A DNA stretch of 64,000 bases from an uncultured Spartobacteria bacterium (GTDB taxonomy: Bacteria; Verrucomicrobiota; Verrucomicrobiia; Chthoniobacterales; JAATET01). Every line of letters begins with the position of its first letter. Positions within the stretch are counted from its first letter, which is position 1. The notes under the pieces were generated by a model. That model did not search any database and was not told the origin of the DNA. It saw only the letters and a program-made list of their open reading frames with translations. Positions 16,689-26,043 of the stretch are shown one piece after another. Both the position numbers and the translations under genes were made by a program. The stretch lies in assembly GCA_938011325.1 (NCBI GenBank), contig CALLUD010000012.1, forward strand, positions 1 through 64,000, in the 5' to 3' direction.

Positions 16689-17677
16689 CAGGCGGGAACC
16701 GCGGCTTCCTCGAGGGCCGGCGGCTTCGGGAGGTCGGAATAGGGAGCCTGCGGCGAAAGGCCGAGCTCGCGCAGGAGCGCCATGTCCTCGTCCTCGGCAG
16801 GGTTCTGCGCGGTGAGGAGCTTTTCGCCGAAGAAGATCGAATTGGCGCCGGCGAAGAAACACATCGCCTGTCCCTCCCGCGTGAGCAGGGCGCGGCCGGC
16901 AGAGAGACGAATCTTTGCGTTCGGCAGGAAAATGCGCGCCGTCGCGATGAGGCGGACGAGCTCGAAAATGTCAACTGGCCTGGACCCGGCGAGCGGCGTG
17001 CCTTCCATCGGCATCAGACAGTTGATCGGCACGCTCTCGGGCGCGGGATCGAGCGAGCAGAGAATCTGGAGCATGCGAAGCCGGTCGGTCTCGCTCTCGC
17101 CCATGCCAAGAATGCCGCCGCAGCAGACGGCCATGCCGGCGCGCTGGACGGACGCGATCGTGTTGAGCCGGTCCTCGAACGTGTGCGTCGTCACGATGTT
17201 CCGATAATGCTCGGGGCTCGTGTCGATATTGTGATTGTAGGCGGTGACGCCCGCTTCGCGGAGCTTGCGCGCCTCGACGTCGCCGAGCTGCCCAAGCGTC
17301 ACGCAAACTTCCATGCCGAGTTTGCTTACCTCGCGGACGGTCTCGAGCATCTGCTCGAACCTCGGGTCGCCATCACGCACCCCCTTCCACGCCGCGCCCA
17401 TGCAGAACCGCGTCGCGCCATTTTCCGCCGCGGCCCGGGCAATCGGCAGCACCTCCCCCGCGGTCATGAGTTTGCCGGCCTTCACGCCGGTCTGGTAGCG
17501 AGCGCTCTGGGCGCAGTAGCCACAGTCCTCGCTGCAGCCGCCGGTCTTCACGCTGAGCAGCGTGCAGAGCTGCATCTGGTTGTCCTTCCAATGCTCGACG
17601 TGCACGCGGTGCGATTCCGCGATGAGATCGAACAACGGGCGGCTATAAACAGCCTGGAGGTCCTCGAGCGTGGGCAT
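16688..17677 (-). CDS. bioB: Biotin synthase
   Basis: A 329-residue radical-SAM enzyme that inserts sulfur into dethiobiotin to make biotin. The [4Fe-4S] cluster motif is in GGCSEDCGYCAQS (Cys 48, 52 and 55), with downstream BioB signatures YNHNIDTSPEHYRNI and CCGGILGMGESETDR. The Arg in KIRLSAGRALL belongs to the second iron-sulfur cluster site. The start at 17677 (MPTLEDLQAVY) is chosen because an upstream extension to 17740 is not conserved-looking. bioD is 35 kb away; bioA and bioF are not in the window. Confidence 0.96.
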   Translation of the reverse strand: MPTLEDLQAVYSRPLFDLIAESHRVHVEHWKDNQMQLCTLLSVKTGGCSEDCGYCAQSARYQTGVKAGKLMTAGEVLPIARAAAENGATRFCMGAAWKGVRDGDPRFEQMLETVREVSKLGMEVCVTLGQLGDVEARKLREAGVTAYNHNIDTSPEHYRNIVTTHTFEDRLNTIASVQRAGMAVCCGGILGMGESETDRLRMLQILCSLDPAPESVPINCLMPMEGTPLAGSRPVDIFELVRLIATARIFLPNAKIRLSAGRALLTREGQAMCFFAGANSIFFGEKLLTAQNPAEDEDMALLRELGLSPQAPYSDLPKPPALEEAAVPA

Positions 17678-17714
17678 TGCAGGGATGTTAGGCCGGCGCC
17701 ACCGGACCCGCCAA

Positions 17715-19064
17715 TCAAAACTGCCCGTCTTTGATGGCACGGATCAACCCGTTCTCCAGAAAATGGAGCAGGAAGATGAGCGCGAGAGCAATGAGCACGG
17801 GATTCAATCGCTCGCGGCGCCCGGTCACCAACGCGAGACAGGTGATGGAAATGAGGCCGATGCCCATTCCGGCGCTGATGCTGAAGGCAAGGGGCATGGC
17901 AAAGATCGTGAGCACGGCCGGGGCGAACTCGACGAGATCGCTGGAATCCAGCTCCGTGACGGACTGGAACATGAAGATTCCCACAAGCACGAGCGCCGGC
18001 GCGATCGCGACGGCCGGCAGCGCCACGAACAATGGCGTAAAGACCAGCGCCGCGAGGAAGCACAGGGCGGTGACCACGGCGGTGAGCCCGGTTCTCCCGC
18101 CGGCTTGAACGCCGGTGGCCGACTCGATGTAGGTCACAACGGTGGAGGTGCCGAGCAGCGAGCTCAGAATGGCGGCGCTCGAGTCGGCGACCAGCGCGCG
18201 ACCGGCCTTGGGAATTTTATCGTTGGGGCCAATCATGCCCGCGCGTCGCGTGACGGCGATGAGCGAGCCGATGTTGTCGAACATGTCGACGAAGAGCAGT
18301 GCGGTCATCAGCACGATCGCTTGCAGCGGTGAGCTTCGGAACAGATCGAAATTGAGTTTCAGAAATGTCGGCTCGAGCGAGGCGGGTGCGGAAATCCATT
18401 CCGCAGGCAGCTGCGACACGCGGCCGCCGTGGCCGTCCGGGACGAAGATGCCAATGGCCGCAATCGCGAAGATTGAAATCAAGATCGCTCCCGGCACCCG
18501 CAGCGCCACGAGCGCGGCGGTAAGCAGCAGACCACCGAAAAACAGGGCCACCGGCGGGCTCGAGATATCTCCGAGCGACACCATGGTGGCGGGATTCGCG
18601 ACGATGAGGCCGCCGTTTTGCATGCCGATGAACGCGATGAAAAATCCGATGCCCGCGGTCACGGCGACCTTCAGTCCGTGCGGGATGGCATCGATGATCC
18701 TTTCGCGCAGGCCAGTGACGGAAAGCAGGAGGAAAATGCAGCCGTTGACGAAGACGAGCCCCAGCGCGCTTTGCCACGGCACGCCCATGCCGATGCAAAT
18801 CGTGAAGGCGAAGTAGGCGTTGATGCCCATGCCGGGCGCGAGGGCGATCGGAAAATTCGTCAACGCCGCCATGAGCAGCGTGCCGATTGCCGCGCTCACC
18901 GCCGTGGCGGTGATCAGCGTATCTCGAGGCATGCCAGCCTCGGCCAGAATGCCGGGATTCACCGCAAGGATGTAGGCCATCGCGGCAAAGGTGGTGAGCC
19001 CGGCGAAGCATTCGCGCGGGACGGTGGTGCCGTTTTCCCTGAGCTTGAAAATCCGTTCCAGCAC
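17715..19064 (-). CDS. NCS2-family purine permease (AzgA/PbuG type)
   Basis: About 449 residues with 12 or more membrane segments. Signatures of the AzgA-like branch of nucleobase:cation symporters are present: GLTTFAAMAYILAVNPGILA at the start, ALAPGMGINAYFAFTIC, LFVDMFDNIGSLIAV, and SSLLGTSTVVTYIESATGVQ. This branch imports adenine, guanine and hypoxanthine. Two GTG starts are possible; 19064 (VLERIFKLRENGTT) fits the family N terminus better than 19112. A guanine deaminase lies at 26237-27574, consistent with purine salvage. It is 37 bp upstream of bioB on the same strand. Confidence 0.9.
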   Translation of the reverse strand: MLERIFKLRENGTTVPRECFAGLTTFAAMAYILAVNPGILAEAGMPRDTLITATAVSAAIGTLLMAALTNFPIALAPGMGINAYFAFTICIGMGVPWQSALGLVFVNGCIFLLLSVTGLRERIIDAIPHGLKVAVTAGIGFFIAFIGMQNGGLIVANPATMVSLGDISSPPVALFFGGLLLTAALVALRVPGAILISIFAIAAIGIFVPDGHGGRVSQLPAEWISAPASLEPTFLKLNFDLFRSSPLQAIVLMTALLFVDMFDNIGSLIAVTRRAGMIGPNDKIPKAGRALVADSSAAILSSLLGTSTVVTYIESATGVQAGGRTGLTAVVTALCFLAALVFTPLFVALPAVAIAPALVLVGIFMFQSVTELDSSDLVEFAPAVLTIFAMPLAFSISAGMGIGLISITCLALVTGRRERLNPVLIALALIFLLHFLENGLIRAIKDGQF

Positions 19065-19191
19065 GCGGCGTTTGTATCGTGCCGGGCCGCCGGCGAAAAG
19101 CGCAGGCTGCACTCGCTTTTTCAGCGGTTGCCTTCAGGGTGCGACGCGCTACCCTGAAGCCCGCCCCCAATGCCTCCCCTTCACCTCATTA

Positions 19192-20559
19192 ATGCCGTTC
19201 TCCCGTTCCCTGCTTCGTCTCGGAATCGCAGCCGCTCTCAGCTCGATCGTTGCCAGCAGTCCGGCCGCGCAACGTCCTGACATCGTCGTCTTCCTCGCGG
19301 ACGACCTCACCATCAAAGACATCTCCCCCTACGGAAAATCCGAGGTTCCCACGCCAAATTGCGAGGAGCTGGCGAAGGCGGGCATGACGTTCGAGCGCGC
19401 CTATGTCGCCTCACCGAGTTGCGCGCCGAGCCGGGCCGCGTTGTTGAGCGGTCTTTTCAGCGTCCGCAGCGGCGCAATGTTCAACCACCAGCGCGTGCGG
19501 AAGGAGGTCCGCGGATGGCCGTCGTATTTCCAGGAGCTGGGTTACGAGGTCGTCGCCATCGGAAAGGTCTCGCACTACAACCACGTGAAGGACTACGGCT
19601 TCGATTACGCCGCGTTCTTCAACTACCACGAGGACATCTGTATCGAGAAGGCCGTCGAATGGTTGAGCACGCGGAAGTCGGACAAGCCGCTCTGCCTGAT
19701 GGTCGGCACAAACTGGCCGCACGTGCCGTGGCCGAACCGGGAAGCTCTGCCGCCGCAAAAGATCTCCCTGCGACCGAAGCTGGCCGACACCGAAAAGACG
19801 CGAAAGGCCTTCTCGAACTACCTCTCCGCGGTGAAAAACATGGATCGCGATCTCGGGATGATCCGGGATGCCGTGAAGCACTATCTGCCGGAGGACACGC
19901 TGTTTCTGTTCACCGCCGACCACGGCTCGCAGTTTCCCTTCGAGAAATGGAACCTCTACGAGAACTCGCTCCGCGTGCCGCTCCTCGTCGCATGGCCCGG
20001 TCACGTAAAGCCGGGCTCGCGCACCACCGCCCTCGTAAGCTGGGTGGACATTCTACCGACATTGCTGGAAGCCGCCGGTGCGGACATCGCCACGCTGGCT
20101 CCGGACCTGGATGGCCGCTCGTTCCTTCCCGTCCTGTTGGGAAAAACCACGCAGCATCGTGACAGCGTCCACGCCACGCACAGTGGCGACGGGAGAATGA
20201 ACTTCTACCCGAGCCGTGCCGTGGTGGAGGAGCGATGGAAATACATTCGCAATCTCGATCCCGCGCTCGAATTCCATACCCATGTCGACCGCGCCCATCA
20301 GGACACTGGCTACTGGCCATCATGGGTCGAAAAAGCCAAGAGCGACCCGGTGACCGCCCAACTCGTGGAGAAATATCACCACCGCCCGGCCGAGGAACTT
20401 TACGATCTCGAGAGCGATCCCGAGGAACTGCGAAATCTCGCCGGGGATGCCGCACACGCCGGTGATTTGGAAAGGATGCGGCGCTCCATGGAACAGTGGA
20501 TGGACTGGCTCGGGGACAAGGGGCTGGATACCGATAACGCCGCCCGCCCCAAGGAATGA
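19192..20559 (+). CDS. Secreted sulfatase (type I)
   Basis: A 455-residue protein. A signal peptide (LLRLGIAAALSSIVASSPAA) leads into the alkaline-phosphatase-fold sulfatase domain: DIVVFLADDLT (metal-binding Asp pair), then SPSCAPSRAALLSG, the CxPSR signature whose Cys 77 becomes formylglycine, and a later metal site FTADHGSQFPFEKW. The C-terminal part contains EELYDLESDPEELRNLAGD, typical of sulfatases. It would remove sulfate esters from polysaccharides outside the cytoplasm. A maturing enzyme (FGE or anSME) is not in the window. The gene is divergent from the permease. Confidence 0.92.
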   Translation: MPFSRSLLRLGIAAALSSIVASSPAAQRPDIVVFLADDLTIKDISPYGKSEVPTPNCEELAKAGMTFERAYVASPSCAPSRAALLSGLFSVRSGAMFNHQRVRKEVRGWPSYFQELGYEVVAIGKVSHYNHVKDYGFDYAAFFNYHEDICIEKAVEWLSTRKSDKPLCLMVGTNWPHVPWPNREALPPQKISLRPKLADTEKTRKAFSNYLSAVKNMDRDLGMIRDAVKHYLPEDTLFLFTADHGSQFPFEKWNLYENSLRVPLLVAWPGHVKPGSRTTALVSWVDILPTLLEAAGADIATLAPDLDGRSFLPVLLGKTTQHRDSVHATHSGDGRMNFYPSRAVVEERWKYIRNLDPALEFHTHVDRAHQDTGYWPSWVEKAKSDPVTAQLVEKYHHRPAEELYDLESDPEELRNLAGDAAHAGDLERMRRSMEQWMDWLGDKGLDTDNAARPKE

Positions 20560-20718
20560 GCTGTCAACGGGGGCTTCCAGGACCGTCCCGGAGCCCGCTT
20601 TGCCAACCGACATTTTTCCACCCGCGGAAGCCACCGCCCCCTCTGTAACGCGCCGTCAAGGCTTTCATTCCTTGTCCATTCGTTTCCGCATGTTGCCGAA
20701 AATGTTGCTACCAATAAC

Positions 20719-20749
20719 GCGCAAATTATTGATAGCAGGCAATTTGCGC
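20719..20749. promoter_or_regulatory. Perfect 9-bp inverted repeat upstream of a secreted-protein gene
   Basis: GCGCAAATT (20719-20727) and AATTTGCGC (20741-20749) are exact reverse complements separated by 13 bases, in a locally AT-rich stretch 48 bp before the ATG at 20797. Placement fits an operator or a 5' UTR hairpin. No T-run follows on the plus strand (AGAAAAATCG), so it is not an obvious terminator. The rest of 20560-20796 shows nothing else I can identify. Confidence 0.6.
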
Positions 20750-20796
20750 CAGAAAAATCGGTCGCGAATCACCGGCCCCGGCCGTAGTGGGGAACC

Positions 20797-21345
20797 ATGA
20801 AAATGTTTCCTCACTTCGCGACCTACGCCGCCATTGCGGCAGGGGCCGTTCTATTGATCTCGCCGGTCCATGGCGCGGGAAAACCCAATTTCACACGGTT
20901 TAGAGGCACCTACAAAGGGGATCTCTCCATCGTCTTTCAGGGCTACTCGTTCCCCGGCACGGCGAAAATCCGGTTCAAAGTGCCAGAGAGCGGAAGAACC
21001 GGGAAGGTGTATATCAATGGGAAGGTCTCGGTGGACGACACGGTCGTTCCGGTCCAGATGCTGGTGGCTCTGAAACAGAACGGCAAACTGCGCGTCAGAC
21101 GGATCGACCTTGGCAACGAGGCTTCCGCCCCCGCCGCGAAGGGAAAATACAAGAAAAGCAGTCCCTCCGGCCTTGAAGGCACGGCTCGCACCACCCTCGC
21201 CGGAGAGGAGCTCGGATTTGACTGCGCGATAAAATTAAAAGGAAACAGATCCTCCCGGACACTTCTCGGAGACTTCGGGATGACGTTCGGCGGGGATCAC
21301 ATCGCGACGGTTTCGCTGCAGGCGAACGCCGTTGGTCGGAAGTAG
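20797..21345 (+). CDS. Hypothetical secreted protein
   Basis: A 182-residue protein with a signal peptide (YAAIAAGAVLLISPVHGAG, cleavage after about residue 27) and a strand-rich mature part: FRGTYKGDLSIVFQGYSFPG, TGKVYINGKVSVDDTVVPVQ. No family is recognised. It is basic and could be a small beta-barrel or lipocalin-like envelope protein. It is preceded by a perfect inverted repeat at 20719-20749, which may control it. Confidence 0.75.
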   Translation: MKMFPHFATYAAIAAGAVLLISPVHGAGKPNFTRFRGTYKGDLSIVFQGYSFPGTAKIRFKVPESGRTGKVYINGKVSVDDTVVPVQMLVALKQNGKLRVRRIDLGNEASAPAAKGKYKKSSPSGLEGTARTTLAGEELGFDCAIKLKGNRSSRTLLGDFGMTFGGDHIATVSLQANAVGRK

Positions 21346-21383
21346 CGCCCGAATGCCGGGAACGGCCGGCGTTGGTGATCAGT

Positions 21384-22268
21384 TCACGGCCGGCCATAGG
21401 CGACAAAGCGGCCGTCCTTTTTGAAGAAAAGGAAGACGCGGTAACCGCCCATCTTCTGCTCGGGGCGGAAGGGATAAATATCCGGGCCGCTCGATCCCTG
21501 CGAACCCGCCATCATCATCCGGCCGGAGGCGTCGGTGCCGAGATAAACCATCACGTGCGTGATGGGAGGTTTGCGCACGGGCTTGTAGGTGTTTTCCCAA
21601 AAGAGCAGGTCGCCGGGCTTCAGCTTTTTCCGCAAGGAGCGCGAGTCGGCGCGCGCCTTCCACAATTTCCGGCGGGCGCGCAGCCACTCGTATTGATCCG
21701 ACGCCGTGCGCGGCAGCTCGATGCCGAGCACTTCGCGGTAAAGCCAGCGCGTGGTGTTTGAGCAATCCATCACCCACGGGCTGCTTTCGCCGGGTGGCGT
21801 CCAGCGGCCGCTGTAGGGAATGTTCTTCGACGCGGGAAGCGCGATGGCGTCCCGAAAATCGCGGCCCGACGCGCGCCGCGACGAGGTTTCCTCCTCGACG
21901 ACTTTCCGCACCGGAGCCGGTGCCGGCGTCGGCGGGGCCGTTTCGACAACTCGTGTTGCGCGAGGCGCTTCACGAATCACCGGCTCGGGCGTGGACACCG
22001 CAACGGGTTCCGCAGGCGCCACCGCCACCGGCTCAGCCCGGCGCGCGGGAGGGTCCATGGGCACATCTCCCCCGGGAATGACCAGGCGCGTGCCCGGCCT
22101 CAACGACGAGCCGGTGAGGCCGTTTGCAGCGCGGATGCGTTCCTCGCTCACGCCATACAAAAAGACGAGCCGGGGCAGCGTGTCGCCCGATCGCACGACG
22201 TGCACCCGCTCCTGCGCGAGGGCAAGCACCGGAGCAACGAGAGCCAGCAGGAGAGGTCTCAGGCGCAT
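21384..22268 (-). CDS. LysM-NlpC/P60 cell-wall hydrolase
   Basis: A 294-residue exported protein. A signal peptide (RLRPLLLALVAPVLALAQ) is followed by one LysM peptidoglycan-binding domain (residues 22-66, HVVRSGDTLPRLVFLYGVSE), a proline/alanine-rich linker, and a C-terminal NlpC/P60 domain with catalytic Cys 169 in WVMDCSNTTRW and His 238 in ITHVMVYLG. Family members cleave peptide stems of peptidoglycan. Its start overlaps the end of the upstream metallophosphoesterase by ten bases. Confidence 0.88.
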   Translation of the reverse strand: MRLRPLLLALVAPVLALAQERVHVVRSGDTLPRLVFLYGVSEERIRAANGLTGSSLRPGTRLVIPGGDVPMDPPARRAEPVAVAPAEPVAVSTPEPVIREAPRATRVVETAPPTPAPAPVRKVVEEETSSRRASGRDFRDAIALPASKNIPYSGRWTPPGESSPWVMDCSNTTRWLYREVLGIELPRTASDQYEWLRARRKLWKARADSRSLRKKLKPGDLLFWENTYKPVRKPPITHVMVYLGTDASGRMMMAGSQGSSGPDIYPFRPEQKMGGYRVFLFFKKDGRFVAYGRP

Positions 22269-23197
22269 CGCAGGATATGAATGGTGATTTCCGGCGGGCA
22301 ATTCAACCTCGCGGGATACGTGCAGCCTCCCGTCCCTCGGGAAGTGTAGCCGGGCATGCCATCCTCCTCCCACGCGCCCGCGAGCAATGCCGTGCGAACC
22401 GGAGCCTTGCGCACGATAATCCCGCCGCCCGGCAGACAGATCTGTCCCCCATGGGTGTGCCCGCTGAGCTGCAGCGCGTAGCCAAGCGCCGCGGCCTGCG
22501 CGGCCACCTCCGGGCTGTGCGCGAGAAGAATGCGGCATGCTCCGTCGGGAATGCCAGCGGACGCTCGCGCGAGGTCGTGCGTGCCAAAGGAATGCGGATC
22601 GTCGATGCCGCACAGCCAGATCGAGTCGTCACCACGGCGGAGACGCACATTCTCGTTGAGCAAAACGCGCAGGCCCGCCGCCTCGAGGGGTTCAACCACG
22701 GCGAGAAAATCGTGATTGCCGAGGATGGCCAGCGGATCCGCCCCAAGGTGCGGGATGAGTTTCCGCATGAGCTCGAGGGCGTGGTCCCACGGTTTCCCGA
22801 TGGTGTCCGAATAGTCGCCGGTGACGACGCATTGATCGAAGCCACCCTGCGGAATTCGCTCAATCACGCGGTCCACGAGCGTGTCGTCGATATCCGGGTG
22901 GAGATCGGAAATCTGCATCAGGCGAAAGCCATCGAACGCGCGCGGGAGATTGCGAATCCCCACGGTGTTCTCCACCGCCCGAATGTCGAGAAACTCGCGG
23001 TAGGCGCGCCGGCGCAGCCCGAGAATGGAGAGTCCGAGATGAATCACCACCGGCACCCGCACCCAGCTCACCAGTGCCCAGGGGCCTTCCCGCCGTTTCC
23101 TCCGCCAGAGCGCCAGCTCGCGGCGACGGCGCCGCTCCGTGAGCTCCGGACCCAGCCGGGCGAGCAGACCGGCGGAAGTCGGAAACGGTGGTGACAT
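22259..23197 (-). CDS. Metallophosphoesterase (YkuE/YaeI-like)
   Basis: A 312-residue calcineurin-like phosphoesterase. Metal and phosphate motifs in order: ISDLHPDIDD, VTGDYSDT, LAILGNHDFLAV, LLAHSPEVA and LSGHTHGGQICLPGG. A hydrophobic stretch near residues 42-60 (VSWVRVPVVIHLGLSILG) may attach it to the membrane, as in YaeI-type enzymes. These relatives act on lipid or nucleotide phosphoesters; the substrate here is unknown. It overlaps the LysM-NlpC/P60 gene, hinting at envelope work. Confidence 0.88.
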   Translation of the reverse strand: MSPPFPTSAGLLARLGPELTERRRRRELALWRRKRREGPWALVSWVRVPVVIHLGLSILGLRRRAYREFLDIRAVENTVGIRNLPRAFDGFRLMQISDLHPDIDDTLVDRVIERIPQGGFDQCVVTGDYSDTIGKPWDHALELMRKLIPHLGADPLAILGNHDFLAVVEPLEAAGLRVLLNENVRLRRGDDSIWLCGIDDPHSFGTHDLARASAGIPDGACRILLAHSPEVAAQAAALGYALQLSGHTHGGQICLPGGGIIVRKAPVRTALLAGAWEEDGMPGYTSRGTGGCTYPARLNCPPEITIHILRCA

Positions 23198-23254
23198 GCC
23201 GCGCTATTAGAGCGGGGCGGCGAGGCATGCAAGGCTTCCCAAACCCATGATGCT

Positions 23255-23914
23255 TTGCCAGACTTCGCGGCGTTGATTTTACTGCGCCGTTTGATTCGAG
23301 GAGGTTTCCCCCGCTCCGCCCGCCTCTGGCGCGGCTTTTTCTCCACCCTGCTCGCGGGTCTTGCAATCGTCGTGCTCGCCTCCTGCACCGGACCGAAGGT
23401 CATCGTGCAGCCGGACGACCGCCCGGGCCACGCCCCCGTCATCTTCGATCCGAAGCCGGTCTCGGTGCAGACGGGCAAGGCCTCCTACTACTGGCAGGAC
23501 ACCCGCACCGCGAGCGGTGAACGGTTCAATCCGGAGGGGCTAACGGCCGCGCACCGCAAGCTGCCCTTCGGCACCTGGGTGCGTGCCGTGAACCTGCGCA
23601 ACGGCAAATCCGTCATCGTGCGGATCAACGACCGCGGCCCCTACATTCGCGGACGCATCATTGACCTCAGTCGCGGCGCCGCACGGCAGATCGACATGAT
23701 CAAGGCCGGCGTGGTGCCGATCCGCGTGGAGGTGCTTCGCGAGATCAAGGTCGTGCAAAAGCCGAACATCCGCCTCACTTCGGAAATCAAGCAACGCGCC
23801 CAGGAGCGACTTCGCGAGCGACAGAAGGAGGAAAAACCCGCGCAAAAGCCCGCATCGACGGAGGAATCGGGCGAGCGCCGGGGAACCCGGACCTCACGCG
23901 TGCGCGGCCGCTAG
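23255..23914 (+). CDS. RlpA-like lipoprotein (DPBB domain)
   Basis: A 219-residue lipoprotein. The lipobox is LASC near residue 43 (LLAGLAIVVLASCTG), followed by a double-psi beta-barrel domain with the RlpA pattern: GKASYYWQDTRTASGERFNP, LPFGTWVRAVNLRNGKSVIV, and INDRGPYIRGRIIDLSRGAA. The catalytic-type residues of the lytic transglycosylase group are present. The C terminus (RLRERQKEEKPAQKPAST) is charged and lacks a SPOR domain. The first start is TTG at 23255; a good GAGGAGG at 23299 has no start codon at the right distance, so the start is unsure. Confidence 0.85.
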   Translation: MPDFAALILLRRLIRGGFPRSARLWRGFFSTLLAGLAIVVLASCTGPKVIVQPDDRPGHAPVIFDPKPVSVQTGKASYYWQDTRTASGERFNPEGLTAAHRKLPFGTWVRAVNLRNGKSVIVRINDRGPYIRGRIIDLSRGAARQIDMIKAGVVPIRVEVLREIKVVQKPNIRLTSEIKQRAQERLRERQKEEKPAQKPASTEESGERRGTRTSRVRGR

Positions 23915-23989
23915 GGCGATTCGCGAGCAAACAAGGCGATTGGGGGTTGCCTTCGGCACGCAAGTGCCGGAAAAGTGCCTGCCGTGAGA

Positions 23990-25000
23990 ATGTCCGCCGC
24001 CATTCTGCTCACGTCGTTTGCCGTGGTCGTGAGCGCGACCGCGCAGCAGGTGATCATTCGCAAGGCGGAACGCGTCGAACCACTCACGATCCGCCGCGAC
24101 GGCCTCTCCATCGAGCTGCCGAACGGCTCCATGCACAAATCGTTCTCGGGCGGATGGATTTTCCGCCGCAGCGACCAGCCGATGACGGCGACCTTCCAGC
24201 CGTTTTCCGATTATGGCCTGTTCGTGAAATACACCGCCGAGGCGCGCACCGAGGAGGGATTCTCCGTGGGCAGCACACCCGGGCGCTCACAATTCATCGG
24301 TCTCGGGCACAGGCCGGCTGTCGTCGCGCAGTTTACCGAGGAATCCTCCCTCGAAGCGGCGCTCGATCATCAGCTGCGATTCGATCGCGAAGGGAACTCG
24401 CAGTCCGAACGAAAAATGGAGCTCGTTGCCCGCACGACGTTCATTCCCGGCCTTACCTTGAGCACGGCCGGTGGCCAGGCCGAGGCGAGTGACTTCGCGG
24501 GAATCGTAAAGGATCGCGTTTACGGCAATTTGTTCGCCGAGCAAAAGTTTCCCTTCCTGCCCGTGCGCCTGCGCGCCACGCCCTACCTTGCACAGGAAAC
24601 GACGCGTTACGTGTCGGAAAGCGAGCGCATCCTCACGGGCCTGGATACCGCCCTTCTCGTGGACGCGACAGCCGCAACCACGCTCACCGCGGGCGCGACG
24701 ACGTTTTCGACGGAGTCGGTCTTTCACGACGATTCGTGGGAATCGCACACCTACTACACCGGCATCGAGCAGAAGCTGACGCCGACCACGACTGTGCGCC
24801 TGCGCGGCGGCTATGAGGAGCAGCGATTGAATTCCACGCCCACCTCCGCCGGCGTCGTGCTGGGAGCCGAGTCGTCGTTTTCGCTGACCAACGCGCTCTC
24901 GGGCGGACTCCAGCTCCGCCATCGCGCGCTGGAATTCATCGAAGCCGCCGAGGCCTTGCCGGAAACGATTCTGTCGCTCTCGATCGGCGGGTCGTTCTAA
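23990..25000 (+). CDS. Hypothetical exported protein, probable outer-membrane beta-barrel
   Basis: A 336-residue protein with a signal peptide (SAAILLTSFAVVVSATAQQ). After about residue 95 it is made of alternating amphipathic strands (ERKMELVARTTFIPGLTLST, FLPVRLRATPYLAQETTRYV, TVRLRGGYEEQRLNSTPTSA) and ends LSIGGSF with a C-terminal Phe, the usual end of an outer-membrane barrel. No family is recognised. An in-frame GTG at 23975 is an alternative start, but ATG at 23990 gives a cleaner signal peptide. It overlaps the lgt gene end to end by four bases. Confidence 0.75.
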   Translation: MSAAILLTSFAVVVSATAQQVIIRKAERVEPLTIRRDGLSIELPNGSMHKSFSGGWIFRRSDQPMTATFQPFSDYGLFVKYTAEARTEEGFSVGSTPGRSQFIGLGHRPAVVAQFTEESSLEAALDHQLRFDREGNSQSERKMELVARTTFIPGLTLSTAGGQAEASDFAGIVKDRVYGNLFAEQKFPFLPVRLRATPYLAQETTRYVSESERILTGLDTALLVDATAATTLTAGATTFSTESVFHDDSWESHTYYTGIEQKLTPTTTVRLRGGYEEQRLNSTPTSAGVVLGAESSFSLTNALSGGLQLRHRALEFIEAAEALPETILSLSIGGSF

Positions 25001-25947
25001 CGGCCGCGGCTCCAGCGCGGAGCCCAGGTGGGGCGAAGTTTCGCAGATACGAGAAACGCAACACCGATTGCGATGAGAAACAGCGAAAGGAACTGGCCCC
25101 GCGTGAACGGCCCGGTCAGCGGCGCGTCGGGCTCGCGGTAAATTTCCCCGGCGATCCGCAGCAGCGCATACCCGATGAAAAACGCACCGGTAAGCACGCC
25201 ATTGGCGAGCCGGACGCGCGTCCGCAAAATCCAGAGCAGCGCAAAAAGCACCACGCCTTCCAATGCCGCCTCATAGAGCTGCGACGGATGCCGCAGGTGC
25301 AGCATCGGCGCGAGCGCCTGGCGCAGCGGCTCGGAATGGATCGTTGCCTGCTCGATCACCGGGATGGAGTTCCACGCGGGGTTGATTGCCCTCGCCGTGG
25401 CGATGGCGGCGTCCTGCTGCGCGTAGGACATTTCGTAAAGTTCCTTCGGGAACCTCATCGCCCATGGCACCGCGGTCACGCGGCCGTAGAGCTCGCCATT
25501 GATGAAGTTCGCGATGCGGCCGAAAAACAGGCCGAGCGGCGCCACGACGACGAGGTTGTCGCCGATGTTCCGCCAGGAAACGTGATGCCGGCGCGCATAC
25601 CACAGCGTGTAAAGGGCCAGCCCAATGATGCCGCCGTGACTTGCCATTCCGCCGTCCCAGACCCGGAAGATGCTCAGGGGGTCGGCAACCATCTCCCGGA
25701 AATTGTAGAGCAGCATGTAGCCAAGCCGGCCGCCGACCACGACGCCGAAGATCGCACCCCAGACGATGAAATCAGTCACCGCGTCGGGCTTGAGATCGGA
25801 ATAGCCTCTCTTCGCGAGCCAGCGATAAAGGACGATGCCCACGAGAAACGCGGCGACATAAGCCAGACCATACCAGCGAATGCCCCACCCGTTTCCGAAT
25901 TCGATCAGAAACGGACTGAAGTGATGAACGGCTTCGGCAAACGGCAT
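24997..25947 (-). CDS. lgt: Prolipoprotein diacylglyceryl transferase
   Basis: A 316-residue integral membrane enzyme that transfers diacylglyceryl to the lipobox cysteine of prolipoproteins. The family signature is LFFGRIANFINGELYGR, with the preceding WDGGMASHGGIIG and the later RHPSQLYEAALEG. It has about seven membrane segments. Start ATG 25947 (MPFAEAVHHFSPFL) is preferred over 25983. There is an insert of about 45 residues after the signature (YEMSYAQQDAAIATARAINP) seen in some Lgt proteins. Client lipoproteins in this window are at 23255, 26044 and 47421. Confidence 0.95.
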   Translation of the reverse strand: MPFAEAVHHFSPFLIEFGNGWGIRWYGLAYVAAFLVGIVLYRWLAKRGYSDLKPDAVTDFIVWGAIFGVVVGGRLGYMLLYNFREMVADPLSIFRVWDGGMASHGGIIGLALYTLWYARRHHVSWRNIGDNLVVVAPLGLFFGRIANFINGELYGRVTAVPWAMRFPKELYEMSYAQQDAAIATARAINPAWNSIPVIEQATIHSEPLRQALAPMLHLRHPSQLYEAALEGVVLFALLWILRTRVRLANGVLTGAFFIGYALLRIAGEIYREPDAPLTGPFTRGQFLSLFLIAIGVAFLVSAKLRPTWAPRWSRGR

Positions 25948-26043
25948 CGGCGTCGTCAGGTTGCACAGCCGGCACGCGCGCATCAACTCCTTCTCACGCG
26001 CTTCTGCTTTGACAACCCGCGGTGGAATGGGTTTTCTCAGCGC

